Of a DNA stretch of 64,000 nucleotides, positions 39,985-48,623 are shown in pieces. Under the pieces are notes generated by a model, which saw only the letters and a list, made by a program, of their open reading frames with translations, was not told the origin of the DNA and ran no database searches. The translations under genes and the position numbers were made by a program. Source of the DNA: Bacteroidales bacterium. GTDB taxonomy: Bacteria; Bacteroidota; Bacteroidia; Bacteroidales; VadinHA17. The stretch spans positions 180,984 to 244,983 of the forward strand of contig JAOZPG010000001.1 of the NCBI GenBank assembly GCA_029932855.1, written 5' to 3'. The first letter of the stretch is position 1; each line of letters opens with the position of its first letter.

Positions 39985-41094
39985 GTGCATATAGCAATTA
40001 TTGGAACCCGGGGAATCCCAAATGAATATGGGGGATTTGAACAGTTTGTCGAGGAGCTTGGTGTCCGTTTGGCAGAAGCCGGACATGAAGTAAGGGTTTT
40101 TAATCCTGAAGACCATTCTTTTAATGCGGACTTATTCAAGGGGGTTAAAATTACCAGGCAAAAAAGAACAATAAAATTCAGCCCGGCATTATCAAGTCTG
40201 ATATATGATTGTCATTGTTTAAGATCAGCAATAAAGATTAAACCAGATATTATTCTCAGCTGTGGTTATTCATCAGCACTTTTTCTGAAATTTGCATGGA
40301 ATAAGGCTCATATCCCTGTGCTTATTCATATGGATGGAATGGAATGGCAAAGACAGAAATGGGGATTTTTTGCAAAAATATTTTTGAAATGGAATGAAAA
40401 GCTTGCCATTAAACTGGCCGACGGGAACATTATTGATCATCCTGAAGTGGGTAATTACTATATTAAAAGATATAAAGCATATACTCACTATATACCATTT
40501 GGTGCCGAAACAGAGAAGCTTAAAATTGCAGAGCATGAAGAGCTTAATAAAATTCTGGGTTTTGAACTGGAAAGCAATAATTATTACCTGCTAATATCAC
40601 GACTGGAACCCGAGAATAATGTGGAAATGATACTTGACGCCTACAAAGCCCTGGAACAGGATAATATTTTCCTGGTCATTGGGAGCACAGACACAAAATA
40701 CGGTAAATACCTGCTGAAAAAATTTGGCAGCTGTAATAAAATAATTTTTACGGGTTCCATTTTCCGAAAAACGATACTTAATGCTTTAAGAGCAAATTGT
40801 AAAGCATATTTTCATGGGCATTCTGTGGGAGGGACAAATCCTTCATTGATAGAGGCAATGGCAGCTTCCTGCCTCATTTTTGCACATGATAATATTTTTA
40901 ACAGACATGTGTTGGGAGATAATGCCTATTATTTCTCAAACAAAGATGTTTTAAGCGATAATCTCAGGTCGATTGCAGAAAAGATTGGGAAAAAAGAAGA
41001 ATTTGCCAGAGCCAATATTCAGAAAATAAAAGAATCTTATAACTGGGATAGGCTTACAGAACAATATATAGAGCTTTTCAGGCTTTACACTTAA
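39985..41094 (+). CDS. Glycosyltransferase (DUF1972 plus GT4/GT1 domains; rhamnosyltransferase-like)
   Basis: A 369-residue GT-B enzyme starting at GTG 39985. The N-terminus IAIIGTRGIPNEYGGFEQFVEEL is characteristic of DUF1972 domains found in rhamnosyltransferases of polysaccharide loci. The C-terminal donor-binding half has LLISRLEPENNVEMIL and SVGGTNPSLIEAMA, the E-x7-E-like motif. It is divergent from the UpxY-like gene with 122 bases between. Rhamnosyl transfer is a family-based suggestion only. Confidence 0.85.
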   Translation: MHIAIIGTRGIPNEYGGFEQFVEELGVRLAEAGHEVRVFNPEDHSFNADLFKGVKITRQKRTIKFSPALSSLIYDCHCLRSAIKIKPDIILSCGYSSALFLKFAWNKAHIPVLIHMDGMEWQRQKWGFFAKIFLKWNEKLAIKLADGNIIDHPEVGNYYIKRYKAYTHYIPFGAETEKLKIAEHEELNKILGFELESNNYYLLISRLEPENNVEMILDAYKALEQDNIFLVIGSTDTKYGKYLLKKFGSCNKIIFTGSIFRKTILNALRANCKAYFHGHSVGGTNPSLIEAMAASCLIFAHDNIFNRHVLGDNAYYFSNKDVLSDNLRSIAEKIGKKEEFARANIQKIKESYNWDRLTEQYIELFRLYT

Positions 41095-41179
41095 TGAATT
41101 TTACTATTAAAGTAATTCTTTTTGTCAGGCCTGGTGATATTGCTTTTTCGGGTTAATGATTTAATGCCTGTATAAGTAA

Positions 41180-42418
41180 TTAGAAATTAATTTTGATTTT
41201 TGTGTATATCATGGAATTATCCTGATATTGGCCAAACTGGCCTGCCCTGTCACCAATAAAAATATTGCCACCCAGAAGAATGGAGAAACTGTCATCAAAA
41301 TCGTATGTTATTTTAGGCCGGATCAATGCATCTTCATCATCCAGGCCTATGTAAGAGAATAGTTCTAAATGTAAAGTTTCTCTCATAAGGTCGTAGCGTG
41401 CCATGAATGTTGCAGTATTGTGAGTTTGATTTTCATCCATCAAATCTTCGTGATCCAGTATGTATTTCTGAATAAACTGGGTGCTAAATTTTACATTGGC
41501 GATATTAAAATCTATTCCTGCAACATAATTCAGGTAGTTTTTCTGTACAAGTGCATCCTGGGCCAACGGATCGGCAGTCTGGAAATATTTTCCATTATAA
41601 TAAGCTCCTTCTCCACGTACAACAATTCCTTTAATCCCAACACTAAACGAAGCCCCGCCTACTGTTAATCTGTGATGTTGAGGTGTAATTTCCAGGCCGG
41701 TCAGTACCGGGCTCCCTGTTGACATATCTACTATCTTCTTAATATGCATAGACGGGTTATCATCCCATGTATATCCTCCCATTATTTCAAAATCTATAAA
41801 AGAGGTCATTGCAGAATATTTTAAGAACAATTCGCTATTCTCCAATGATGGTTTTATACTGCTTTTACTCCAGTTAAATGTTGGTGGTGCGGGAAAAGCA
41901 GGCTGCATATACCAGATAGAATTCTCATTGGGTCGTATTGTAGGTGTAAACTGTGGTATCCAAATGGCCTCAAGGGAAGAGTTCCCTATGTAATAATTTA
42001 ATTTTGTTGCAATAACACCTGTTCTGATCTCATCAAAATCCGGCAAAAGGAATTCTGATAAATTCAAAGGAGAAACGATATCTGTAATAAATACTCCATC
42101 GGCTTTTCCCCATACAACCTGTTGTTTCCCAATTCGCAGGTCGAAATTATCAAAATACATATCCATATATATTTCCCGCAGACCTATATTTAAACTATCT
42201 GCATTGTAAACATATACCATAGGATTGGCTTTAAAGGCAGTTTTATCGCCTCGTTTTTCAATGTTCAGGTTCAAGGTTTGCTGAATAATTGCAAAATCTC
42301 CATTATTATACCTAACACCTTCATAAGTCCGGGCGTAACCATTTATGTCGGGTCCCTGGGCCATAGACAGATTTCCGGCTAAGAGTATGATTAATAATAG
42401 AATTCCTTTTGTCCTCAT
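41180..42418 (-). CDS. Outer-membrane beta-barrel protein (DUF1302-like)
   Basis: A 412-residue protein with signal peptide (MRTKGILLLIILLAGNLSMAQ) and alternating beta-strand sequence ending in aromatic MIYTKIKINF, as expected of an outer-membrane barrel. The segment LRIGKQQVVWGKADG resembles the conserved motif of DUF1302 barrels, which in Proteobacteria occur with MMPL/RND transporters and DUF1329 proteins. Here too the upstream genes encode a LolA-like protein (60 bases) and an MMPL transporter. It is probably the outer-membrane end of that export path. Substrate unknown. Confidence 0.72.
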   Translation of the reverse strand: MRTKGILLLIILLAGNLSMAQGPDINGYARTYEGVRYNNGDFAIIQQTLNLNIEKRGDKTAFKANPMVYVYNADSLNIGLREIYMDMYFDNFDLRIGKQQVVWGKADGVFITDIVSPLNLSEFLLPDFDEIRTGVIATKLNYYIGNSSLEAIWIPQFTPTIRPNENSIWYMQPAFPAPPTFNWSKSSIKPSLENSELFLKYSAMTSFIDFEIMGGYTWDDNPSMHIKKIVDMSTGSPVLTGLEITPQHHRLTVGGASFSVGIKGIVVRGEGAYYNGKYFQTADPLAQDALVQKNYLNYVAGIDFNIANVKFSTQFIQKYILDHEDLMDENQTHNTATFMARYDLMRETLHLELFSYIGLDDEDALIRPKITYDFDDSFSILLGGNIFIGDRAGQFGQYQDNSMIYTKIKINF

Positions 42419-42478
42419 CTATTTAAATTTAGATTCGTTTTATAACAAAATAAGTGTCCCCGGAAAATATTGTTGAGA

Positions 42479-43249
42479 TTACATTCCCCGTGTCATCATT
42501 CTTTCAGTGAATTTTGAAGGGGATATACCACTGTTGATTTTAATATCACTAAGCGAGATTGTTGTAGTATGGTCTTTTTGAATATTCTTCATTTCTGAAT
42601 TTGTGATAATTAAAAAGCCGGATACTTCTTCTGTTTTATTAATGCTGAGTATTTTTAATAAATCACCATCTTCGTCATAGAACTCCTTCTTTATTCCTAT
42701 AAAAGTATCCTTGCTAATCCATGTAATGGTTTTGGAATACATGTAATCTTCATCTTTCGATATACTCTCAACGACATAATAATCTTTGCCATTTATGGTC
42801 TCTGTTCTTAACAGTTTATGGATATCGGCATTTAATTTCCTGTCGCCAAGGTCGTCGTATGTAAAATCCGATCCCATGAAATAATCACTTCTGCTATCGC
42901 TGGAAATTCGTTTAATTTTCTTTAAAGCAGGTAAATATATCCACTGATCATCGTTTTTGTCAGAATTGTAAGACCAGTTCATGAAAGAGGTGTTTTTAAT
43001 ATCTGCCGGTGATTGAAAAAACATAATTTTCTTTTCTACTTCACCAAAGTCTTTTGTAAATTGTTTTATCACTCTTAGTCTTTGTTTCCCTTGTTTGTTT
43101 GTCAAGGTCATTTTTAGTGTTGAGCTTTGATCTTCACCGGTAGGCAGATTATAGGTTTTTTCTATAATTTGCTCTCCCGTTAATTGTGCATTTGCATTAA
43201 AACCTGCTATTATTAATGCTGCGCTAACTAATAATTTGATTGTTTTCAT
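42479..43249 (-). CDS. Outer-membrane lipoprotein-sorting (LolA-like) periplasmic protein
   Basis: A 256-residue secreted protein (signal MKTIKLLVSAALIIAGFNANAQ) with the LolA-like half-barrel pattern of COG2834 proteins: STLKMTLTNKQGKQRLR, WIYLPALKKIKRISSDSRSD, FMGSDFTYDDLG, and the C-terminal SPSKFTERMM. Such proteins bind acyl chains or lipids and are regularly encoded next to MMPL transporters. Gap to the MMPL gene is three bases, indicating coupling. It is not the housekeeping LolA, judging by context and the SDSRSD/GSDFTYDD motifs. Confidence 0.85.
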   Translation of the reverse strand: MKTIKLLVSAALIIAGFNANAQLTGEQIIEKTYNLPTGEDQSSTLKMTLTNKQGKQRLRVIKQFTKDFGEVEKKIMFFQSPADIKNTSFMNWSYNSDKNDDQWIYLPALKKIKRISSDSRSDYFMGSDFTYDDLGDRKLNADIHKLLRTETINGKDYYVVESISKDEDYMYSKTITWISKDTFIGIKKEFYDEDGDLLKILSINKTEEVSGFLIITNSEMKNIQKDHTTTISLSDIKINSGISPSKFTERMMTRGM

Positions 43250-43252
43250 TAT

Positions 43253-45556
43253 TTATACTTCTTGTGATTTTTTTAAAAATATGTTTGAAATATTAAGTAG
43301 AACAAGCATAATAGTTATTGTCCCGATAAAACTGGTAAACATATTTAATGATACTAATGCTCCCAGTTCCCTGTTTGGGGGAAAGACAGAGAACAATAAG
43401 ACCAGGAAACCGGCAATTACCACTACCGCATTATAGCTGATGGCTCGTCCCGAATGTGCCATTGTTTGTTGCGCAACCAGTAATTTGTCATTGCTTTTGA
43501 TTGCATTATTTCTGTATTGTTCAATAAAATGAACAGCATAATCAATCCCTATACCTATTGCAATGCTCGACAACAGGGCAGTTGTTGTATTTAAGGGGAT
43601 ATTTAAGAAGCCCATAATTCCAAAACTGATCAGGGCAGTAATAATAATTGGTATAGCCCCAATTAAGCCGATCCAGAGATTCTTAAACATTAATGATAAA
43701 AGAATAATGACGATGATAAGGGACAATATTAAGCTCATGATCTGGCCCTCTAATATAAGATCAGTGAATACCAGACCTTTGTAACCACTTCCTGCATATT
43801 TTACACTTATTCCAAGATTATTAAAGTCATCTTCATAGGAATTGATTATGTCAAGGACAGAATTTAAAGCTTTGGAATTATCACTTTTTAGCTGAAATGT
43901 CACGTTAAGTTTTTCATAATCATAATTTACCACTTTATTCAGATTTTCTGGATCCCCGGACATTTCATAAAGTAATAAATATTGAGCTATCATTTTTTTA
44001 TCATCAGGAATAGTATTGAATTCTTCCTTATCTGCATTCATTACCTTGTTCATTCGGTTCAGGTAATCGGTCAGAGAGAATGAATTCCCAACAAGAGGCA
44101 GTTCATTTTCAACATTATTTTGCATCTTTTCAATCAGCTGTAATACTTCGGGATCTTTGAATGTGTCTTTTTCCCCATTAGCATCAAGGATAAGGTTGAG
44201 GGTGGTTGTCCCGCCAAAATGCTGGTTAATGAACTGGTCGGTAAGTACAATATCGCTGTCTTTTTCGAATTTATCAAGGAAGCTGGAGTTAATCCATATT
44301 TTTTGCATTCCAACAATTGAAATAATAATAATAAGTGAGCTAATAAGAATTGAGGCACTTTTATATTTCAGTATTTTGCCAGCAAAGTTATAGGCGATAT
44401 TATGTTCAATATTATCTGATGACTTTTTTTGCTTTTTGACTTTTGGCAAACCGAAAATCATTATACCGGCAGGAATAAATACCAGGGAGAATATCATAGC
44501 CATAAAAACGCCAAAAGCGGTAAATATCCCAAAATATTTAATTGGGTAAACCTCGGAGCTTAGCAGTGAAATAAATCCTATTGCTGTAGTAAGCGATGTC
44601 ATTACAACAGGTTTCCACATATGACCAAGCATATCTGAAGTTGCTTCTTTTTTGCTTGCACCTGGATTTTTACGCAAAAACAATTGCAAATGGCTATACA
44701 GGTGTATCCCATCTGCGACACCAATTGCTATCAGCATTACGGGGATCATTGTAGAGACTGCATATATGGGGATCCCACTTATAGCCATTGTTCCGAAAGC
44801 CCAGAGTGTACTAAAAAACACCACAGACATTGTTAGCAATGTACTTTTCAGGCTTCTAAGCATAAAAAAGAGGACCAGGGTGATTACAATTAATACTATA
44901 GGTACCATCTTTTTCATATCACTTGGACCCAACATGGCCATTGTTCCTTCAACAATCGGACGTCCTGCAACATGAATTTTTATATCTTCAGTTTCGTAAG
45001 AATCTGTAAGCTCAAGTATCTTTTTATAAAATTCAGGAGTAAAGACATCGTCTTTTATCTCGGCAATAATAATGGTTACTTCCTGGTCGGTAGAAACCAA
45101 ACGGCCGTATATCATATCATTATTTTCAACATTCTTTTTTAATGTTTCCAGTTCCCGGGCTGATTCAGGGACAGATTTATAAAAGGCCCTCACATCCATT
45201 CCATCCTCGTTTCCTATAATATTATCGGCAGTGTAGAGGGATGTTACATCGGCTTTTTCTATCTCCTTCATTTTTTGCAAATGCTTTGTCAGTTGCTTTA
45301 AAGTGTCGAGTGTCTCGGAATTGAAAATGCCATTGTGGTTTTCTATGGCTACAATAATACCATCGTTTATTCCAAACCAGTCTTCGGCTTTATCACTGAA
45401 TACAAATGCAGGGTGATCCTGGGGCATATACTTATCAAGATTGGTTTCCATTCTTGAGTTTTTCTTCATTTGTATGAAAAAGAAAGCACTGAGTATTAGC
45501 GTTATAGCCAGGATTAGCCAGGGAATTTTTAAGAGTTTTTTTAAAAGTTTTTCCAT
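43253..45556 (-). CDS. MMPL/RND-superfamily exporter
   Basis: A 767-residue inner-membrane transporter with duplicated RND halves: each has an N-terminal helix, a periplasmic loop (about 35-215 and 415-600) and a five-helix bundle. Conserved segments are VSTMIPVMLIAIGVADGIHLYSHL and LLSSIAIGIGIDYAVHFIEQYR, with the proton-relay-type Asp in GVADG/GIDYA. The family moves lipids, hopanoids or other amphiphiles to the periplasm. It lies 15 bases after a TetR gene and three before the LolA-like gene. A tripartite lipid or hydrophobe export system is inferred. Confidence 0.9.
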   Translation of the reverse strand: MEKLLKKLLKIPWLILAITLILSAFFFIQMKKNSRMETNLDKYMPQDHPAFVFSDKAEDWFGINDGIIVAIENHNGIFNSETLDTLKQLTKHLQKMKEIEKADVTSLYTADNIIGNEDGMDVRAFYKSVPESARELETLKKNVENNDMIYGRLVSTDQEVTIIIAEIKDDVFTPEFYKKILELTDSYETEDIKIHVAGRPIVEGTMAMLGPSDMKKMVPIVLIVITLVLFFMLRSLKSTLLTMSVVFFSTLWAFGTMAISGIPIYAVSTMIPVMLIAIGVADGIHLYSHLQLFLRKNPGASKKEATSDMLGHMWKPVVMTSLTTAIGFISLLSSEVYPIKYFGIFTAFGVFMAMIFSLVFIPAGIMIFGLPKVKKQKKSSDNIEHNIAYNFAGKILKYKSASILISSLIIIISIVGMQKIWINSSFLDKFEKDSDIVLTDQFINQHFGGTTTLNLILDANGEKDTFKDPEVLQLIEKMQNNVENELPLVGNSFSLTDYLNRMNKVMNADKEEFNTIPDDKKMIAQYLLLYEMSGDPENLNKVVNYDYEKLNVTFQLKSDNSKALNSVLDIINSYEDDFNNLGISVKYAGSGYKGLVFTDLILEGQIMSLILSLIIVIILLSLMFKNLWIGLIGAIPIIITALISFGIMGFLNIPLNTTTALLSSIAIGIGIDYAVHFIEQYRNNAIKSNDKLLVAQQTMAHSGRAISYNAVVVIAGFLVLLFSVFPPNRELGALVSLNMFTSFIGTITIMLVLLNISNIFLKKSQEV

Positions 45557-45571
45557 TATTTTATTTAAATA

Positions 45572-46150
45572 TTATTTTTCAATTAATACTTTAAAAGAGT
45601 TTATTAGCATTTCCCCTTCAGATCTCAGGTTAAAATTATGATTATTTAGTTTCCAGCGTTTAACCAGTAAACGTAATGCCCCCATTAAAATAAGGGCCAG
45701 GCTGTATTTGTCAATATCCGGTCTTAATGTCTTATCGGCCTGTCCTTTTGCAACAATAGTTTCAATATTTAATTGATACATATTTTGTATTTCAATAATT
45801 TTATTTTTTAGTACAGGTTCATTATTAAATATCTCTTCAGAAAAAATAACAGATACTATAGCCGGTTTATCAGTGAATATTTCCAGCATTTCTGTAAACA
45901 TGAAATCAATATTATCAATAACTTTATTGTTTTTGTTGACTATTATGGCGTTCATCATTTCGCCCATTTCTTTAAAATTATTCAGAATAGAGAGCAGGAT
46001 GGCTGTTTTATTTTTAAAATGACGATATATTCCCGGTTCGGAAATCCCAATTTTTTTCGATAAATTCTTAATAGTAAAACCCTGAATGCCTTTATCCGCA
46101 ATTAGTTCGATAGAACTTTCAATTATTTGTATTTGTCTTGGCGTGTACAT
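45572..46150 (-). CDS. TetR/AcrR-family regulator of the MMPL export operon
   Basis: A 192-residue regulator. The N-terminal HTH is clear: IELIADKGIQGFTIKNLSKKIG, then SEPGIYRHFKNKTAILLSIL. The ligand-binding part resembles fatty-acid- or drug-sensing TetR proteins only at the level of fold. It is first gene of a four-gene unit on the minus strand and has a near-perfect 20-bp palindrome in its own promoter, which makes autoregulation very likely. The inducer is likely the transported compound (inference). Confidence 0.88.
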   Translation of the reverse strand: MYTPRQIQIIESSIELIADKGIQGFTIKNLSKKIGISEPGIYRHFKNKTAILLSILNNFKEMGEMMNAIIVNKNNKVIDNIDFMFTEMLEIFTDKPAIVSVIFSEEIFNNEPVLKNKIIEIQNMYQLNIETIVAKGQADKTLRPDIDKYSLALILMGALRLLVKRWKLNNHNFNLRSEGEMLINSFKVLIEK

Positions 46151-46169
46151 GTTAAGTTTATAAACGGTA

Positions 46170-46200
46170 CAAAGTTAGTTAATATTCACTAACCTGCAAA
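46170..46200 (-). promoter_or_regulatory. Promoter of the TetR-MMPL-LolA-barrel operon
   Basis: On the minus strand TTTG (46197-46200), 19 bases, then TAACTTTG (46170-46177): a perfect Bacteroidota promoter, 19 bases upstream of the TetR ATG at 46150. Confidence 0.8.
46174..46193. promoter_or_regulatory. Palindromic operator, probable TetR binding site
   Basis: Twenty bases with half-sites GTTAGT and ACTAAC around an AATATT centre; only one symmetric pair of positions (7 and 14) breaks the dyad. It lies between the TTTG and TAACTTTG elements of the promoter and overlaps the latter by four bases, the ideal place for a repressor to block RNA polymerase. Confidence 0.75.
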
Positions 46201-46260
46201 TACCAGAAAACATTTTTAATATTTTCTGTAAGTATATTCTGTTTTTTAGTTTGTATGGTT

Positions 46261-47598
46261 TTACTTCAGTCCGAAGGCAGATTTAATTTCATCTACATAG
46301 TCAAGCTTCTCCCATGAAAAATACTCTACTTTCTTAAAGTATTTTGTTTGTCCCTTAACTGTTTCTTTCCTGATTCCCGGTCCCTCATAATATACTTCAA
46401 CTTCTTCACTAAATGGGGTTCTTCCAAAATGGCCATAGCTTGCAGTTTTTTCGAAGATAGGATCCTTAAGATTGAAGCGCTTAACAATAGCATAGGGCCT
46501 GAGGTCGAAAATTTGTTTAACCTTTTCAGCTATATCACCATCGCAGAGAATGGAATCTGATCTGTCTCCGGTATTGCAGCTTCCAAATGTGTTTATATAT
46601 ACTCCTACCGGTTCAGCTACACCTATCGCATATGCCAGTTGAACAAGTACCTCATCGGCCACACCTGCAGCAATAAGATTATTGGCAATATGCCTTGCGG
46701 CATAGGCGGCAGACCTGTCAACTTTTGATGAATCTTTACCCGAGAATGCTCCTCCGCCGTGAGGAGCCTTACCTCCGTAGGTGTCCACAACGATTTTCCT
46801 ACCAGTAAGTCCTGTGTCACCATGTGGTCCGCCGATCACAAAATTTCCGGTGGGATTGACCAGGAGGCGGAATCCATTAAATAATTTACTAATACGTTCT
46901 GGCACTATTTTTTTAAGCCTTGGGATAAGTATTTCTTCAATATCTTTCTTAATGATTGCCTGCATTTCTTTCTGGGCCTTTGTTTTAGCTTCTTTTGTAT
47001 TTTCTGAAGGCAGTACAAACTCATCATGTTGTGTAGAAATAACAATTGTATCAATGCCTATGGGAATATGCTTATCGTTATATTCTATACTTACCTGAGA
47101 CTTGGAATCAGGACGCAGGTACTTCATCTCTTTCCCTTTTTTTCTTATTTTGGCAAGCTCCTGCAGCAAGATGTGACTCAGTTCAAGGGGCAGGGGCATA
47201 CCGTTATCCATATCTTTGTTTGCATAACCAAACATTATTCCCTGGTCGCCTGCACCCTGGTCTTCTTCTTTTTCCCTGCTTACACCAATATTAATATCAT
47301 CACTTTGTCCGTGTATTGTAGAAATAATACCACATGAATCGGCATCGAACTTATATTCGGCTTTTGTATAGCCAATATCCCGGATAACCCGGCGTGCGAT
47401 ATTTTGAATATCAATATAGCCCAGTGTTCTTACTTCCCCACTACAAACAACCAGTCCTGTAGTTACCATTGTTTCACAGGCTACTTTCGAGTTAGCATCG
47501 AATTTTAAAAATTCATCAAGCAAGGCATCAGATATCTGGTCTGCAACCTTATCGGGATGACCTTCGGAAACAGACTCAGATGTAAATAGATATGTCAT
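46261..47598 (-). CDS. metK: S-adenosylmethionine synthetase
   Basis: Makes SAM from methionine and ATP; 445 residues, a little longer than E. coli MetK (384) owing to insertions common in Bacteroidota. Signatures present: [19 protein letters not shown] at the start, the [12 protein letters not shown] hexapeptide region, and [13 protein letters not shown] with the glycine-rich [19 protein letters not shown]. The start is ATG 47598 ([13 protein letters not shown]); an earlier in-frame TTG only adds three residues. It is the final step of the pathway encoded by the met operon at 7.8-17.4 kb and has its own SAM-II riboswitch. Confidence 0.98.
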   Translation of the reverse strand: MTYLFTSESVSEGHPDKVADQISDALLDEFLKFDANSKVACETMVTTGLVVCSGEVRTLGYIDIQNIARRVIRDIGYTKAEYKFDADSCGIISTIHGQSDDINIGVSREKEEDQGAGDQGIMFGYANKDMDNGMPLPLELSHILLQELAKIRKKGKEMKYLRPDSKSQVSIEYNDKHIPIGIDTIVISTQHDEFVLPSENTKEAKTKAQKEMQAIIKKDIEEILIPRLKKIVPERISKLFNGFRLLVNPTGNFVIGGPHGDTGLTGRKIVVDTYGGKAPHGGGAFSGKDSSKVDRSAAYAARHIANNLIAAGVADEVLVQLAYAIGVAEPVGVYINTFGSCNTGDRSDSILCDGDIAEKVKQIFDLRPYAIVKRFNLKDPIFEKTASYGHFGRTPFSEEVEVYYEGPGIRKETVKGQTKYFKKVEYFSWEKLDYVDEIKSAFGLK

Positions 47599-47661
47599 AT
47601 CAAACAAGTTTAATTGTTAAGAAAAACTAAAGAATGACAGGCTGACAGTTGAAAAAGAATT

Positions 47662-47711
47662 CTGTTTTAGCATTTTTTTTCGGTGGTTGCAATCAGCCAA
47701 ATCCTTCCACC
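47662..47711 (-). promoter_or_regulatory. SAM-II riboswitch upstream of metK
   Basis: On the minus strand P1 is GGTGG (47707-47711) with CCACC (47682-47686). Loop 1 carries GATTT and GATTGCAA as in the known metX SAM-II aptamer. After P1 an A-rich joint leads to TGCTAAAACAG (47662-47672), the SAM-II 3' core GCUAAAA. The pseudoknot pairs also covary: CUG in the loop opposite CAG after the core, where the alphaproteobacterial form has CC opposite GG. It lies 64 bases upstream of the metK ATG, fitting control of translation or of a short leader. The match was made by eye. Confidence 0.83.
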
Positions 47712-47724
47712 AGGTTTTGGTGCA

Positions 47725-47756
47725 CAAATGAACTAATTTTGTAAATATTTTCCAAA
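47725..47756 (-). promoter_or_regulatory. Promoter of metK
   Basis: On the minus strand TTTG (47753-47756), 20 bases, then TTCATTTG (47725-47732), one mismatch from TAnnTTTG. A start about seven bases downstream would fall just before the SAM-II aptamer, which supports both calls. Confidence 0.6.
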
Positions 47757-47839
47757 GGAAAAACCAAAAAAGAAATATAGCGGCTTTGAAATGCAGCTTT
47801 TCCCGGCATAACGATTTAAATATCTAAAGACAGTTATGT

Positions 47840-48544
47840 TTAAGAGCTTAATTCATGAAAAATATCTTCAAGAGACTTTCCACTTTCAGCTATAGACTGC
47901 ATACTGTCATCTGCAACAAGCCGGGCTTTATTAATAATTATTACCCTGTCACAAATAGCTTCAACCTCCTGCAGAATATGGGTTGAAAGAAGAATGGTTT
48001 TCTTTTTTCCTGCAGAAGAGATAAGTTGTCTTATATCTTTGATCTGGTTGGGATCCAGTCCTGAGGTGGGTTCATCGAGAATCAGGACTTCAGGATCATG
48101 GATCAGTGCCTGTGCCAGTCCCACCCGTTGCCTGTAACCTTTTGACAAGGCATTTATTTTTTTGCTCATTTCCGGACCCAGTCCGCATAGTCCGATTATT
48201 TCTTCTATCCGACTTTTTAGCTTATCTTTTATTTTATATATACGCCCTACAAATTCCAGGTATTCCCTGACATACATTTCCTGGTAAAGTGGGTTATTCT
48301 CAGGCAGGTAACCTATTTGTTGTCTTATTGAAACCGGACTGGCACTGGTGTTAATACCGTTTATGAAAACCTTTCCCCGGCTGGGAGCTATATAGCCGGT
48401 AATGATTTTCATAAGGGTTGACTTACCGGCACCGTTTGGACCCAGCAGGCCAACAATCTCACCTGTATTTACCTTAAATGATATATTATCCAGGGCTTTC
48501 TGGTGACCGTAAAACTTAGATATTTCTGAAACTTCTATTGCCAT
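47840..48544 (-). CDS. ABC transporter ATP-binding protein, GldA-like
   Basis: A 234-residue ATPase with all nucleotide-site motifs: Walker A GPNGAGKST, signature LSKGYRQRVGLAQAL, Walker B VLILDEPTSGLDP and the switch His of LLSTHIL. The sequence is close to GldA, the ATPase of the GldAFG complex of gliding Bacteroidota (MAIEVSEISKFYG start). The frame runs upstream to 48634, but that would overlap the divergent symporter gene; ATG 48544 is the natural start. No GldF/GldG permease lies next to it. Gliding function is a guess. Confidence 0.85.
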   Translation of the reverse strand: MAIEVSEISKFYGHQKALDNISFKVNTGEIVGLLGPNGAGKSTLMKIITGYIAPSRGKVFINGINTSASPVSIRQQIGYLPENNPLYQEMYVREYLEFVGRIYKIKDKLKSRIEEIIGLCGLGPEMSKKINALSKGYRQRVGLAQALIHDPEVLILDEPTSGLDPNQIKDIRQLISSAGKKKTILLSTHILQEVEAICDRVIIINKARLVADDSMQSIAESGKSLEDIFHELSS

Positions 48545-48561
48545 ATTATTCTGTGTGACGG

Positions 48562-48569
48562 CAAAGTTA
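48562..48569 (-). promoter_or_regulatory. Possible -7 element of the gldA-like gene
   Basis: TAACTTTG on the minus strand, an exact TAnnTTTG match, 17 bases upstream of the ATG at 48544. No TTTG is found at the right distance upstream. Confidence 0.4.
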
Positions 48570-48623
48570 AAGATATAGTTTAAAACTTTATCTTTATAAC
48601 TTAATGCAATATTATTCCGGAAA

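Noticed and set aside
46204..46228. Hairpin CAGAAAA/TTTTCTG downstream of metK
   Set aside because: AT-only type stem with no T-tract in the direction of metK; not convincing as a terminator.
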